Assembly: GCA_051453625.1 (NCBI GenBank)
Contig: JBOZIK010000001.1
Span: 100,075,837 to 100,110,830, forward strand
DNA: 34,994 bases
Origin: Welwitschia mirabilis
Lineage: Eukaryota; Gnetophyta; Gnetopsida; Welwitschiales
Reading direction: 5' to 3'
This document shows, in pieces, positions 21,138 through 31,160 of the stretch. How positions within the stretch are numbered: the stretch's first letter is position 1; the number at the start of each line of letters is the position of its first letter. The position numbers were made by a program, and so were the translations under genes. The notes under the pieces were generated by a model. That model worked only from the letters and a program-made list of their open reading frames with translations. It searched no databases and was not told the DNA's origin.

Positions 21138-21836
21138 GTCAAAATTGAAGACCTTCTAAGTTCTGTTCTCTTTAACTTTTATACTTAATATTTGCTATTT
21201 ATTCATGAATTTTCATAAGTTATTTGGTTAATAATATACTTTTCTGATATCGATATCCATTTAAAATTACAAAAAAATAATAAGGCCATTAACTTAAATA
21301 GGTTATCTCTTTTATTCATGGGTCACATGGTTGAGTTCTTTGGCATGTTATCATGTTCCATACTCATCATCCATTTTACTTCACCTGATTCATGTGAAAT
21401 AACATTATAAGAAATAACTATTTTTTTTTATTAACCTTTTACTTAGATCTATAAGGAATAAGTCACACAAATTAAGATGGTGATCTCTCATTAGATAGTT
21501 TCATTTTTTTGCATTATAAATTATTTATATTGCTATGCACCTTTTTCTTTTCCAATAAAAATGGCATGCTAAGATAAATCTTCCCCCAAGGATGTTTTAT
21601 TAAAATGATATTAACATTTTTCATCTTAAAACTTTAAGGAGATGTTAGATTTTTATTAGGGGATATGACATCCATTTTTCATAAGATTTTTCAAATTTTA
21701 ATGCCTTATTTTTAGAAATTGGTCATAAATTTTTTATCATGTTTTAACTTTAATAGTTTTCTTTAGAAAAGTTTTCCATATTGATCTTTTTTTTATTAAT
21801 TTTTTTCTAAGAGTCTAGTAAAGTTTTAGTTAAGGA
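21138..21836 (+). mobile_element. 3' internal remnant of element C
   Basis: About 0.7 kb between nested element E and the 3' LTR of C. It is AT-rich with no recognisable domain. The end before the LTR (agttaagga then TGTATTAAC) is only weakly purine-rich, so a polypurine tract is not clear. A purine-rich aaggaga run lies near 21640. Confidence 0.45.
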
Positions 21837-23204
21837 TGTATTAACATGTAAAAAAATAACATTTTAATCAAGTTATCTAATCAATTTAGCTTAATAAAAG
21901 ATATTAAAGTAACCATTTTATCGTGAAATTATGTCTTCTACCTCTTTTTAATATTTGTAAACTCATCACATTTTCATGACATTTTCATACTATTTATTAT
22001 ATTTTGAAGGACATGTCCAAAGATGAAGATCATTTAATTCAGAATGTTGGCACTGTTATCCATGTCATCAATACCACTAGTCCTTTGGAGAAAAACATTA
22101 CAATTATTACATTTTGAGCTTATAATTAAAAAATAAGAAAAATACAAATATGAGGCTAATTAGATTTCACATCAAAAATAACTTGCATTTTCAATAACAC
22201 AAGACAATAATGTAGAAGACACATAATAGTGCCATGAGGTAGTATTAAGTGAGATGACATGGAAGACATATAACAATATCAATGGCTAATGGAAGCATTA
22301 ACATTCAGAATCCATGTGTTTAACTCATCATAATGGTTCTTACCTAACACAAGAAGACAAATACTCTACTTAAAGCTACATGAAAACTCTTTAATTATCC
22401 ACCTAATACTATAATCCAAAGGATTCTTACATTCTCTACTCCATGCTTATCAATAAAATGGCCTAGAAACCTTGTTTATAAAGATTCTTTAGCTAGTAAA
22501 GTAGTAGAAATCCTTAGAGTATCATAGTCAACATGTCCTTCTAAGTAGTTTCTCTAGGAGCAAACTTGTTTTAAGGCTAGCTTGAAGATTTCATACTAGC
22601 ATATTCTTCTTTCCTAGATGTTATGTGCTTTTTTGATTTAATACAAAGTAGTTGTTCACTTTTAATTTCAAGTTGTTAATAGTTTTATACATGTAATACT
22701 TAAGAAAAACCTATATATTATGAAGTTATATTATTAACTGAGGGAATTTTATAAGTTAGTTGGTTTAGGTTACTTTTGTTTAATGGATTTTTAAGTACTA
22801 AAAGTCCTTACTTTTCATACTTATTAAGGATCTATAAACGACCAAAATACTATTGAATTTAACACTTCTCATATGGTGAATGATATTATATTACCATGAC
22901 TTGAGTCATTCCAATTTGATAGTTTAAGTTATATTTCAAGAATTTATAGAATATCATTAGATTAAAGGATCGCTAAAGGAAAATTTAAGCTAAAAACTTG
23001 AAGTTCATTCATTTCCTTATTTATATAATTAAAGTTTAGTCAACATTCTCAAAGTCTTCCCCTTTATTTAGATTATAATTACAAGATAAGCAAGATTTGG
23101 ATAATTTCTGTTAAGTCATCATAATTATTACTGTGGAAGAATGATACTAGATATTTATCTATTTTGTTTTGGTTTGATTTTACTACATAATGGATGATAG
23201 TTCA
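21837..23204 (+). repeat. 3' LTR of Gypsy element C
   Basis: It is a direct repeat of 3760-5077 in the same orientation, starting TGTATTAACATG and ending near ..GATAGTTCA. The matching blocks run in order along the whole length, with indels. It lies to the right of the nested Copia element, which shows that E interrupted C rather than lying beside it. Confidence 0.75.
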
Positions 23205-26200
23205 AGACTCTTCAAATATTCTATCTATTTCATATTTCTAGGAGCTAAGGTAAAATAAAATTCATTTATTATAGAGACATATCTTCAGATCAAAATAATT
23301 ATTAGCTATTGTCCTACTATGAAGGGAGTTAGAATAGATGGCTTTGAAATGGACTAATTCTCTCTAATAATCTTAATAACATCTTTAGATGAAGAATCAT
23401 AAGATGCCATACGCAAAGAACTCAAGATAAATATGCTTAGAAATTTTGCAAAGAAGATGTTAAGCAACTTACCATAGAAATCTATACAGATCTCTAAAAC
23501 TTTAAACCAATTGAAAGTAACATGATTATTGAGTAACCACTAGTATATAACCTATTGTCCATAAACTATTACATAACATAATAAATATTTTCCATGCTAT
23601 TCTACCTTTCCTACATTTCATTGTAACATGATCTGTCTCTAAATAGTGGTGATATTTTGGTATTACAAGTTCTTCTCATTTGTACTCATGACATTCAAGA
23701 TTTGTAGTAAATAATCCATCACTTAAAACACTTATTACTTAATGATCTATTATTTTTAGTAAAGAGAATACTAGTTTTTTTAAGATGACTTGATAGTTTG
23801 TCTAATGAACTATCATTTTTAGTGTTTAGAAGGAGAATTTTTTCTATTGTTAATGCATTTTCATCTTTTATAAATTATGAAACATCTCTTTACCAAATAG
23901 ATTCAAATAGCTACAAGTTTTAAAATTTCTTTATGCTTGACCTAGAAGAATAACAACTATAATTATTTGTACTATAATAAACTACCAAAGTTCTAATAAA
24001 TTTAAGACTACTACTTGTGCACTAGGATACAACTCTAAATGTTACTGATAACAACAATTAATAAGGCATAGAAGTTATCAAATTTTTAATGTAATAAGGA
24101 TAAGAAAAATAAAATATAGAATTACATAGATAAATATTAATAAAAATAAACATAATTAAGAATAGAAATCATTATCATAAATTAAACTTACATTAAATAC
24201 AAATATCATAAATTATTATAACAATGTTTTAATTATGTAATTTTAATACATCTAAAGCTTTATATATCAAATAACTTACCACCTAGCCTTAAGAGGTTAA
24301 GAATCCATAAATATTTATGTCATGTAATAGTAGTATAATAAGACATTTATGTAATTTACAAAATAAATCCTCTATAAGGAGGTTAAGTGTATATATTTAT
24401 CTTAGTTTTAGACATAAAACTACCTTAGGAAAAGCATTTACAAAACCTTAGGTATAGTAGTTAGGTAGTAACATGTCAGTACAGTTATAATATAAATATT
24501 TTATTAATTATAATTATTCTTATCTACCCTAGCATATAAGAATGATCTAATCAGTGATAAGTATAATCCATACAAAGATCATTTTCAAATACCACTACAC
24601 TAATCAATTAAATTATCACAACATAATAAATAAGATTTCTCAAGTAGTTTAAGATGGGCTCCATAGGTCTTACTTTCTATCTTAGATATGTAGCTTTGAA
24701 ATAACTTATAAATTAGTATAAAACATGATTTTTAGTAATTTTAGATATAACATGAATTCACATGTAAAACATGATAAATAATAGTATTTCAATGATAAGT
24801 ATAAAAATCTATGAAATTTATTTCAATAGTATCATCATCTATATTCTCTACTTTCTCAAATTCTAAGACTTCTTAATATGCTTGTCGTATTAGTTTTACA
24901 TTTTATAAATCATTGCATGATTAATTAATAAGATAAGCATTTACTATAAAGATAATTTTTGATGGAATAAACTTACTAATCTATATGAATCCAAACTAGA
25001 AAATTATATATAAATTATTTTAGAAAAGAAGAGGAAATAAATGTTGAAGATCTTATTACAAGAAAAATATTTTTATGAGATTCTTAATGTATTTAAATTA
25101 AGAAATTATGATAAATTTAGTCATAAAGGAATATCATAAATATTTGATTAGGCTAAAAGAGAATAATAAAGATTTGTTAAAGGATCTTAGAACAATGGAA
25201 TTCCATGATGAGAACGAAGAAGTGAAGAAAATCTAGCAACAATTCAAAGATTTCATTACAAAATTGGAGGTGTTACTAAGAGCTGAGTCTAAAAAATTTT
25301 AATCAATTAAATATTAGATATGTTAATCTATTAATTACATGATAGTTTTTATATTAAATTTTTAATGTGAAATCCTCATTTCATTAAATGCTTGATGACA
25401 ATTATTATTTAGTTTTATAAGCAATAATATTTTTATATTCTTATGTTAAAGATATACATTATGCTTAATTTTGAATTGTAAATACTTATAAGATATTTTA
25501 CATAATTAACTAAATATTTAATAAATTTTCATAATTTTGGTATCTATGGTTAAATATAGTAAGGATAATAATAAAGTTTTATTTCTTATTAGAAAATAAA
25601 TTAATAAGTAATTACTACCCAAATGTTAAAATCAAATAACTCCATTTATAAAAAAGAATTTAATTTAAATGGTAAAATTATTAGATTGAAAAATTTACAA
25701 GAAGCTATAAAATAATTATAAAATATTTACACAAATGGCACATAACATGCTTATTTTAGTCATTTATTCGTGAGAAAGTAAAAATACTTGATTTAAGTAA
25801 ATGACTAATATAATTAGTAAAAAAAGTTGATAAAAATTAAGTTTACTTCATCTAACTATGACATGTTCTTTCTTTTGTTTTGTATTGATGGATTTGATAG
25901 ATCTTAAAATTAATGAGCATGTAAATATGTACATGTACTCTTATTCTAAAACCAAGAGGGATGAAAGAGTATATTTTAAACAACAAGCACTTTTATACTT
26001 ATTGATGTTTGTAAAAACACTTAATTCATAATATGTTTATTTTATTATTCATTAGAATTGGAAAAAATTATCTTAATGTGAACATGGAAATTTTGAATTT
26101 TATGTACGAAAAACATTTATTATTCTAATACATATTTCACATGGTTCTATGCATTTTTTGAATCAATAAAATATGGTTATAAGCCTATGAAAGATTAAGA

Positions 26201-26219
26201 AGGAAATAGCACAAAAAAT
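23205..26219. other. Unassigned, extremely AT-rich intergenic DNA
   Basis: No gene or element is recognised in these 3 kb. A minus-strand reading near 23460-23340 (MASYDSSSKDVIKIIREN) and a plus-strand reading near 25110-25290 (lysine/glutamate-rich, coiled-coil-like) are short open traces without a family match. The part 24050-25700 is among the most AT-rich of the window. Confidence 0.55.
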
Positions 26220-26760
26220 TCATGGATGTAATTAACCTCACTAACTAAAGTAAGAAAATTAATTACGCTAGGTAGGGTCACACATCATAAATATGGTGTC
26301 TTCTTATCATTCACACATCAATGTCACTTATTACTCAATCTTATCTAATCACTCAAGCTTATCTAACTTGTTAATGATTAATCTTATCTAATTTAATGTA
26401 ATTAATCTTATATAATTTAATGTGATCAATGTTTAAGATCTTTGACTAATCAAATCAATAAAATTTAGTATATTTTTCACTTGTAAATAGATCCCTTCCT
26501 TATCTTCTAAAATAAATTTCATTTAAATACATGTACATGCTATCAAAATTTCTTTTCTTTCTTCACTATTCTTTTCTTCTCATCATCTTAGTTTTAAGTG
26601 TGGAATTTGGAGCTTGGAGATTAGAGCTTAAATCTTGGTATTTATATCCTCATCAAATATTCATTAAATTTTCAATAAGTAGTAGCTACCAATCACTTAT
26701 GTTTTCAAGTAGGTATCTTTTACTTATTTTATTTCTATATTAGTTCTTTTCTTAATATAA
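26220..26760 (+). promoter_or_regulatory. Possible LTR or promoter-like fragment
   Basis: A TATA-like tgtaaatag at about 26482 is followed by a pyrimidine-rich stretch (tttcttttctttcttcacta near 26548) and a GA-rich part (ttggagcttggagattagag near 26607). The order resembles U3-R-U5 of a plant LTR, but no second copy exists in the window. Upstream, 26377-26427 has two copies of an attaatcttatctaatttaatgt-like unit. The open frame at 26531-26743 is probably not coding: it is hydrophobic and low-complexity. Confidence 0.3.
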
Positions 26761-28168
26761 TTAATTTTGTAATAGAGTTTGTCTTATGCCATCACATAAT
26801 CTTATTATAGAATTCTTAAACTAATATTGTTACCTCTTATTAGGATTAAATCATGATGAAGGATAGATTTTAGATATCTCTTTATACTCTTCATTTATGA
26901 GGTTACTACTGGAAATTTTGGCCAAATAACTAGGGAGTTCACTTTAATATTTAACATGTTGAATGCATGTCATAGTGTTATTTTTCATCAATATACATTA
27001 AAATTTTCTTATTAGGATGAATTATCTGATCCTTAAATTACAATTTATGCTAAGTAATCCTTTGTGTTAAATCTTAATGTTCATTCAAATTGTTTCTTTC
27101 AAATGAATTTTTATCCATTCTTTTTTCATAGTAAATGNNNNNNNNNNNNNNCCAATACACTATTTAAGTTAACTATTAGATAATATTTATTAAGTAGATT
27201 TTCAATAAGATTATTTACTAATTTTTATATTCTTATGACAAATAAAGTTCAAAATTTTCAAAATGAAAGCATAACTTAAGAATAACATAGCTCATTAAAT
27301 GCTGACTAAAAATTAATGTGTTTTTTTATACATCTAATATTATATTACAATCATAAATATTTGAAAATAGTTTTTTTGTGCTCTATTATAAATTTTTAAA
27401 TAAATTATTTTGTAAAAATAACTTAGAAAATAAAAATAAAAAATAGCAAGAACTTAGAGTCAATTTATGAAACTAGTACTTATCATTCTATGGTAAATGC
27501 ATAATCTAACTTATATCAAGGTATTGCATTCATAAATATTTTAGAAATTACTAAAAGGATATTTGCTAAAGATCAGTAAATGACTATTAGGAGAACTACT
27601 CACTAGAGTTAATTTTACTATGTGTTAAGGTAATAAGTTTTATAAGGTTTTGGTTTCTTTGATCTCTTGCTATAAATCTTAATATGGGGGTAAATTTGAT
27701 GCATCCTCTTAGAGGTAATTTAACAAATCATACTCCTATAGTGGTTTTATTTCACATGATGATGTATGTAAAGAGGTTTTCAATGATGCTGTTTTACAAT
27801 TTATTTTTCTTTAAAGTATTAAATTTTCCCTTGTCATCTTTCGCTACCTCTACATATTAAGCATATTCTTTCTAATAATGGCATTAAAGTGTTTCATGCA
27901 TGTTACTTTACTTAGAGATTTATTCTTATTAAATTTTTTATCAAAAAAATAGTTTATAATAATTTATATCTCTGTATATTTTCATTTAAATCTATGACTT
28001 TATTTTCTTATGAGTAGAAATATAATTTTAATATGCATGATCTAGCCTATGCTTGAATTCTATGTTATGTTAAATTGTCAAATCTATCATGTAGTTTTAA
28101 GCACAACTTCATTTACCTTATTAGATCTCAAATAAAACCTGTATCATCAAGCAAATTTACCTCCTTAT
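26761..28168. other. Unassigned AT-rich DNA with a 14-N gap
   Basis: Fourteen Ns lie at 27138-27151. A G-run (atatgggggtaaatttgatg near 27681) looks like a polypurine tract followed by a terminus, but no LTR pairs with it. No coding family is recognised. Confidence 0.5.
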
Positions 28169-29428
28169 TGCATTGCATACTTGTACAAATGTTACATCCT
28201 TAAATAAACCTTAAAATTCATAAATATATATAGATTTTACAAAACACAACACATTAATATAGATGGAAGTGACCCAAATGTTGTAGTTCCATTGAAGGCA
28301 TAGGCAAGAAGAAACAGAATTGATTTCAAAAAATACTTATGTAACCTTAAAGTAAAATAATAACAGTGCAAAATAACAATGCAAATAAATATACTATGCA
28401 AATGAGATGCAAATTGTATTCTAAATGTAACTTCTATCAGATTATCAAATCAACTTGTCATAAAGATTAGCATTGTATAATCTAGTTCAATCAAGAAAAG
28501 TCATCACTAAACCAAGACCAATGTAAGCTATCAGGTGTATCACACAAAATATGAAAATAATGAAAAGTTAATCTAAGAAATAAAATGTAATTCACTTAAA
28601 CTAATAATGTCAACCTTAAGAAACATTGCTCTTATGATCTATATTATAGATGAAGCTGTCATAAAATCATACATAACATAAACCATAAGAGAGATGCACA
28701 TAACAAAAGATATAAGGAAAAAAACAAAGTTTTGATTATGTCAAACCAAAAATCCATGTTATAAAGTAGCATCACCTTAATGAAGGATACATAGTCAACA
28801 CCAAGAAAGACATCTCTCTACAATAATAAAGGATGGACCTCCTATCCTTCGATCTCTGGTCATGAGAAATTTTTATGCCAAAGAAGATGAAAATGGAGTT
28901 GACAATGAAGAAGGTATTTATTAAACAATAAAATCTAAAATAAATGAATACTAACATATGTACTAACAACCCTAACTGCCGTGCAAGAAAGTGTGAGCCA
29001 TATGATTAAAGTTAGATGAAGTTTGGTGAAGCTTTATTTTTAAGTGTCATCCTGTTGGTTGTCTGGATGTCATAAGAGATGATGCCATATCATACAAGTT
29101 CCACATTAGCTATCAAATTAATCTAGTCAGCATTATCCTCAGCTTAAGTACTGTTGTCATCTGTATAGTTGTCTGGATGATGAGGTAGATGATGAGCTTT
29201 TGTAAAGTATTTCTTATATTACATTAATCTCTTTGATTGTAGGATTGCTACTTCAGATATAAAGTATTATAAATTGCTTTAAATGCTGTCAAACATAATG
29301 AAGACTACATGTTTTCATGGTAGTTACTTTAGTTCTCCATTATTTTTGAAACTCAAATAAACCCATCTAATGTCCTGCAAAACTACTCAAAATACCATGT
29401 CAAAGACATACAATTTGGTAGTATAACA
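28169..29428 (-). repeat. 3' LTR of Gypsy element B
   Basis: It aligns in order with 367-1416 of element A. On the minus strand it begins TGTTATACTACCAAATTG, against TGTTGTGCTACCAATTTA in A. The polypurine tract at 29429-29441 directly precedes it, so it is the 3' LTR. It is 1260 bp against 1050 bp in A. GTC..GAC-type motifs (ggttgtctggatgtcat near 29055, agttgtctggatgatgag near 29166) recur. The left edge, near TGCATTGCATAC, is less certain. The minus frame at 28772-28969 has no family signature. Confidence 0.75.
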
Positions 29429-29441
29429 TACTCCTCTACTT
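29429..29441 (-). promoter_or_regulatory. Polypurine tract of element B
   Basis: The minus strand reads AAGTAGAGGAGTA immediately before the LTR start TGTTATAC, the expected primer site for plus-strand synthesis. One pyrimidine interrupts the left part, consistent with decay. Confidence 0.7.
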
Positions 29442-30059
29442 AGCCTTGTTAGTCCCTGATAAAACCAGGTGAACAACCATAATTATAAGCCAAATTAACT
29501 AACAATAAACTAAGGAACTATGTAATAAACTCAGAAATAATCTTAGAAATCTCAAAATGTAGAATAGAAATGTCAAAAATAGATAACTGAATATTTTACT
29601 AATGCAGTGCAAGTAGCCATACTATCATCAGGGTGGTCGTCTGGACGATGGAGGGGATGACAGTTTGAAAAATTATTCTTATAAAACAGAAGCCTATGAA
29701 AAAATTTTTAGAAAGATAAACATTAAAATACATTAATATTAATTTCCCTCCACTTAAATGTACATCAGATACTAAAAAATAATCATGTATATCATAATAA
29801 TCCTCATTATGAAGTGTTAAAAGTGATATGTAAAATTATGCATAATATTCAGTAATAAAAATATACACCATGATGATACTCAAAAATGATATGTCTATAT
29901 AAATCATGAGTTTTAAGGGGAAGATACATAATACAATATAAATAAATCACTCTTATCATCTAGTCATGATAAACTCCTGATGTGCCATAAACTTAGATGC
30001 ACATGGAGAAGAAGAAGGATGCTCAAGATCTAAAGAGAAACAATGGTTTAATGACATCG
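29442..30059 (-). mobile_element. Element B: untranslated region between env-like ORF and polypurine tract
   Basis: Non-coding, AT-rich. It contains a relatively GC-rich motif at 29630-29661 (gtcgtctggacgatggaggg from 29635, then gatgacag), the best preserved example of the family's GTCGTCYRGACGAC-like palindrome. Confidence 0.5.
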
Positions 30060-31160
30060 TGATAGTGCATGTCATCCTATTTCCTTGCACTCTAACTATT
30101 TTTGGGAGGTCTACTGTCACACTATGCTTGATTCATAAGATGTATTATTACACATCAATCAATTACTCCTTAGTGCACTATACTCTTCTCAACCATCAAG
30201 ATCCTATGCTCAAGTATAAAGGCACCCCAGTCTACTATCTCTCTGATGGTCTATGTAGTATTTGCTAGAAGAGCTTGAATTTACTCCAAAGTAATGCCAA
30301 CTATAGGTCTCTAAACATGAGGTCTCTTTAAGTCTCCTAGTATCTGGATGCTCATATCTTATAAGCAACAAGCTGAATTTTAGATATGCGTAATTCTTTG
30401 CTCATCCACAGGCTCAGGTATGCTAAAGAATTTGAACATAACTGAGAGAAGGCATAGATATCCTAGATTCTAAGCTCTTGAGTCTTTTCCAAATTAAGGT
30501 CAGTAACTCTATATACTCCCCCTACCTAAACATTTCTAATATCTAGAGATGTACAACCATCGCATAACTATTGTGAAACGCTGAGCTGATGTTATGAATT
30601 AGTCCTCTTTGTAGAATCTGATAGGTAGGTGACAACTGAGTAATCAAAGTTCCCTACCTATCCATAGTCAAATCAACTCAAATATCAAGTACTATGTTAT
30701 AAGCATGATACACCTCTGTCACGCCAACAGAATGAATACGAGTACTCCTAATATCATCTAGATTAGTAATTGTAGTAATGTGATTTGAAAAAATCATAAT
30801 CTCATGGCCTTGAATGGTAGTTATAATTATGTTAATGAGCTAGCCATGAGTGTTAAGGCATTGCTCTGTATAGATAGTATCATAGAACTTTCTAGTCTTT
30901 GACACATAGTATGCCCCATGTGTGTCTATTATCCACCAGATCTATAAATTTGTTAGTCTCTGATCCACCTTTAGTTCTATATGGCTTATAAAATTGTCAA
31001 ATTATCTCTCTACATGAATAGCAACTGTCTAAATTATGAGAGACCTAGTGTAACAAGATAGAGGATGGACTGACTATGCCCGCTGAACCTCTAGTGGTGC
31101 CAATGGGCTCACCTCATACTTTACAGCCTCAACTTCTACCTCAGCCTATCTAGCTCTATG
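30060..31160 (-). pseudogene. Post-integrase env-like ORF of Gypsy element B (broken)
   Basis: Athila/Tat elements often carry an ORF after integrase; its role is unknown. Long minus-strand pieces stay readable: ELKVDQRLTNL near 30980-30945, TRKFYDTIYTEQCLNTHG at about 30895-30845, GHEIMIFPNHITTITNLDDI near 30815-30760, RIHSVGVTEVYHAYNIVLDI near 30740-30685, a GTLITQLSPTYQILQRG block near 30650-30600, then SIPEPVDEQRITHI near 30425-30385. The overall plan (GHE..I..I..LD, then a conserved V..VY..) resembles the plant-transposon-protein domain. Stops sit mainly at Trp- or Arg-like positions. The plus-strand frame at 30059-30268 is a shadow. Confidence 0.65.

Larger units (their letters stand above)
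3760..23204 (+). mobile_element. Element C: Gypsy (Athila/Tat-like) retrotransposon with two nested insertions
   Basis: The element is bounded by direct repeats of 1318 bp (3760-5077) and 1368 bp (21837-23204) in the same orientation. Gag and protease traces inside lie on the plus strand and match Athila/Tat-type Gypsy proteins. Solo LTR D (6271-7473) interrupts gag, and Copia element E (10807-21137) lies between the protease region and the 3' LTR. Without D and E the internal region would be about 5.2 kb. That is short for an autonomous element, and I found no reverse transcriptase, RNase H or integrase. No 5-bp target duplication is recognisable (ctagt on the left, agact on the right), so the outer ends may be off by a few bases. 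Confidence 0.7.

Noticed and set aside
10802-21142. A target duplication for Copia element E
   Set aside because: The flanking five bases (acagg and gtcaa) do not match; a loose similarity of nearby tcaaag..tga and tcaaaattga is not at the termini.
26531-26743. 70-residue hydrophobic plus-strand frame starting MYMLSKFLFFLHYSF
   Set aside because: It looks like a signal peptide or membrane segment, but the composition is what AT- and T-rich DNA gives by chance, and no downstream domain follows.
30059-30268. Plus-strand frame of 69 residues
   Set aside because: Antisense of the downstream part of the env-like ORF of element B.
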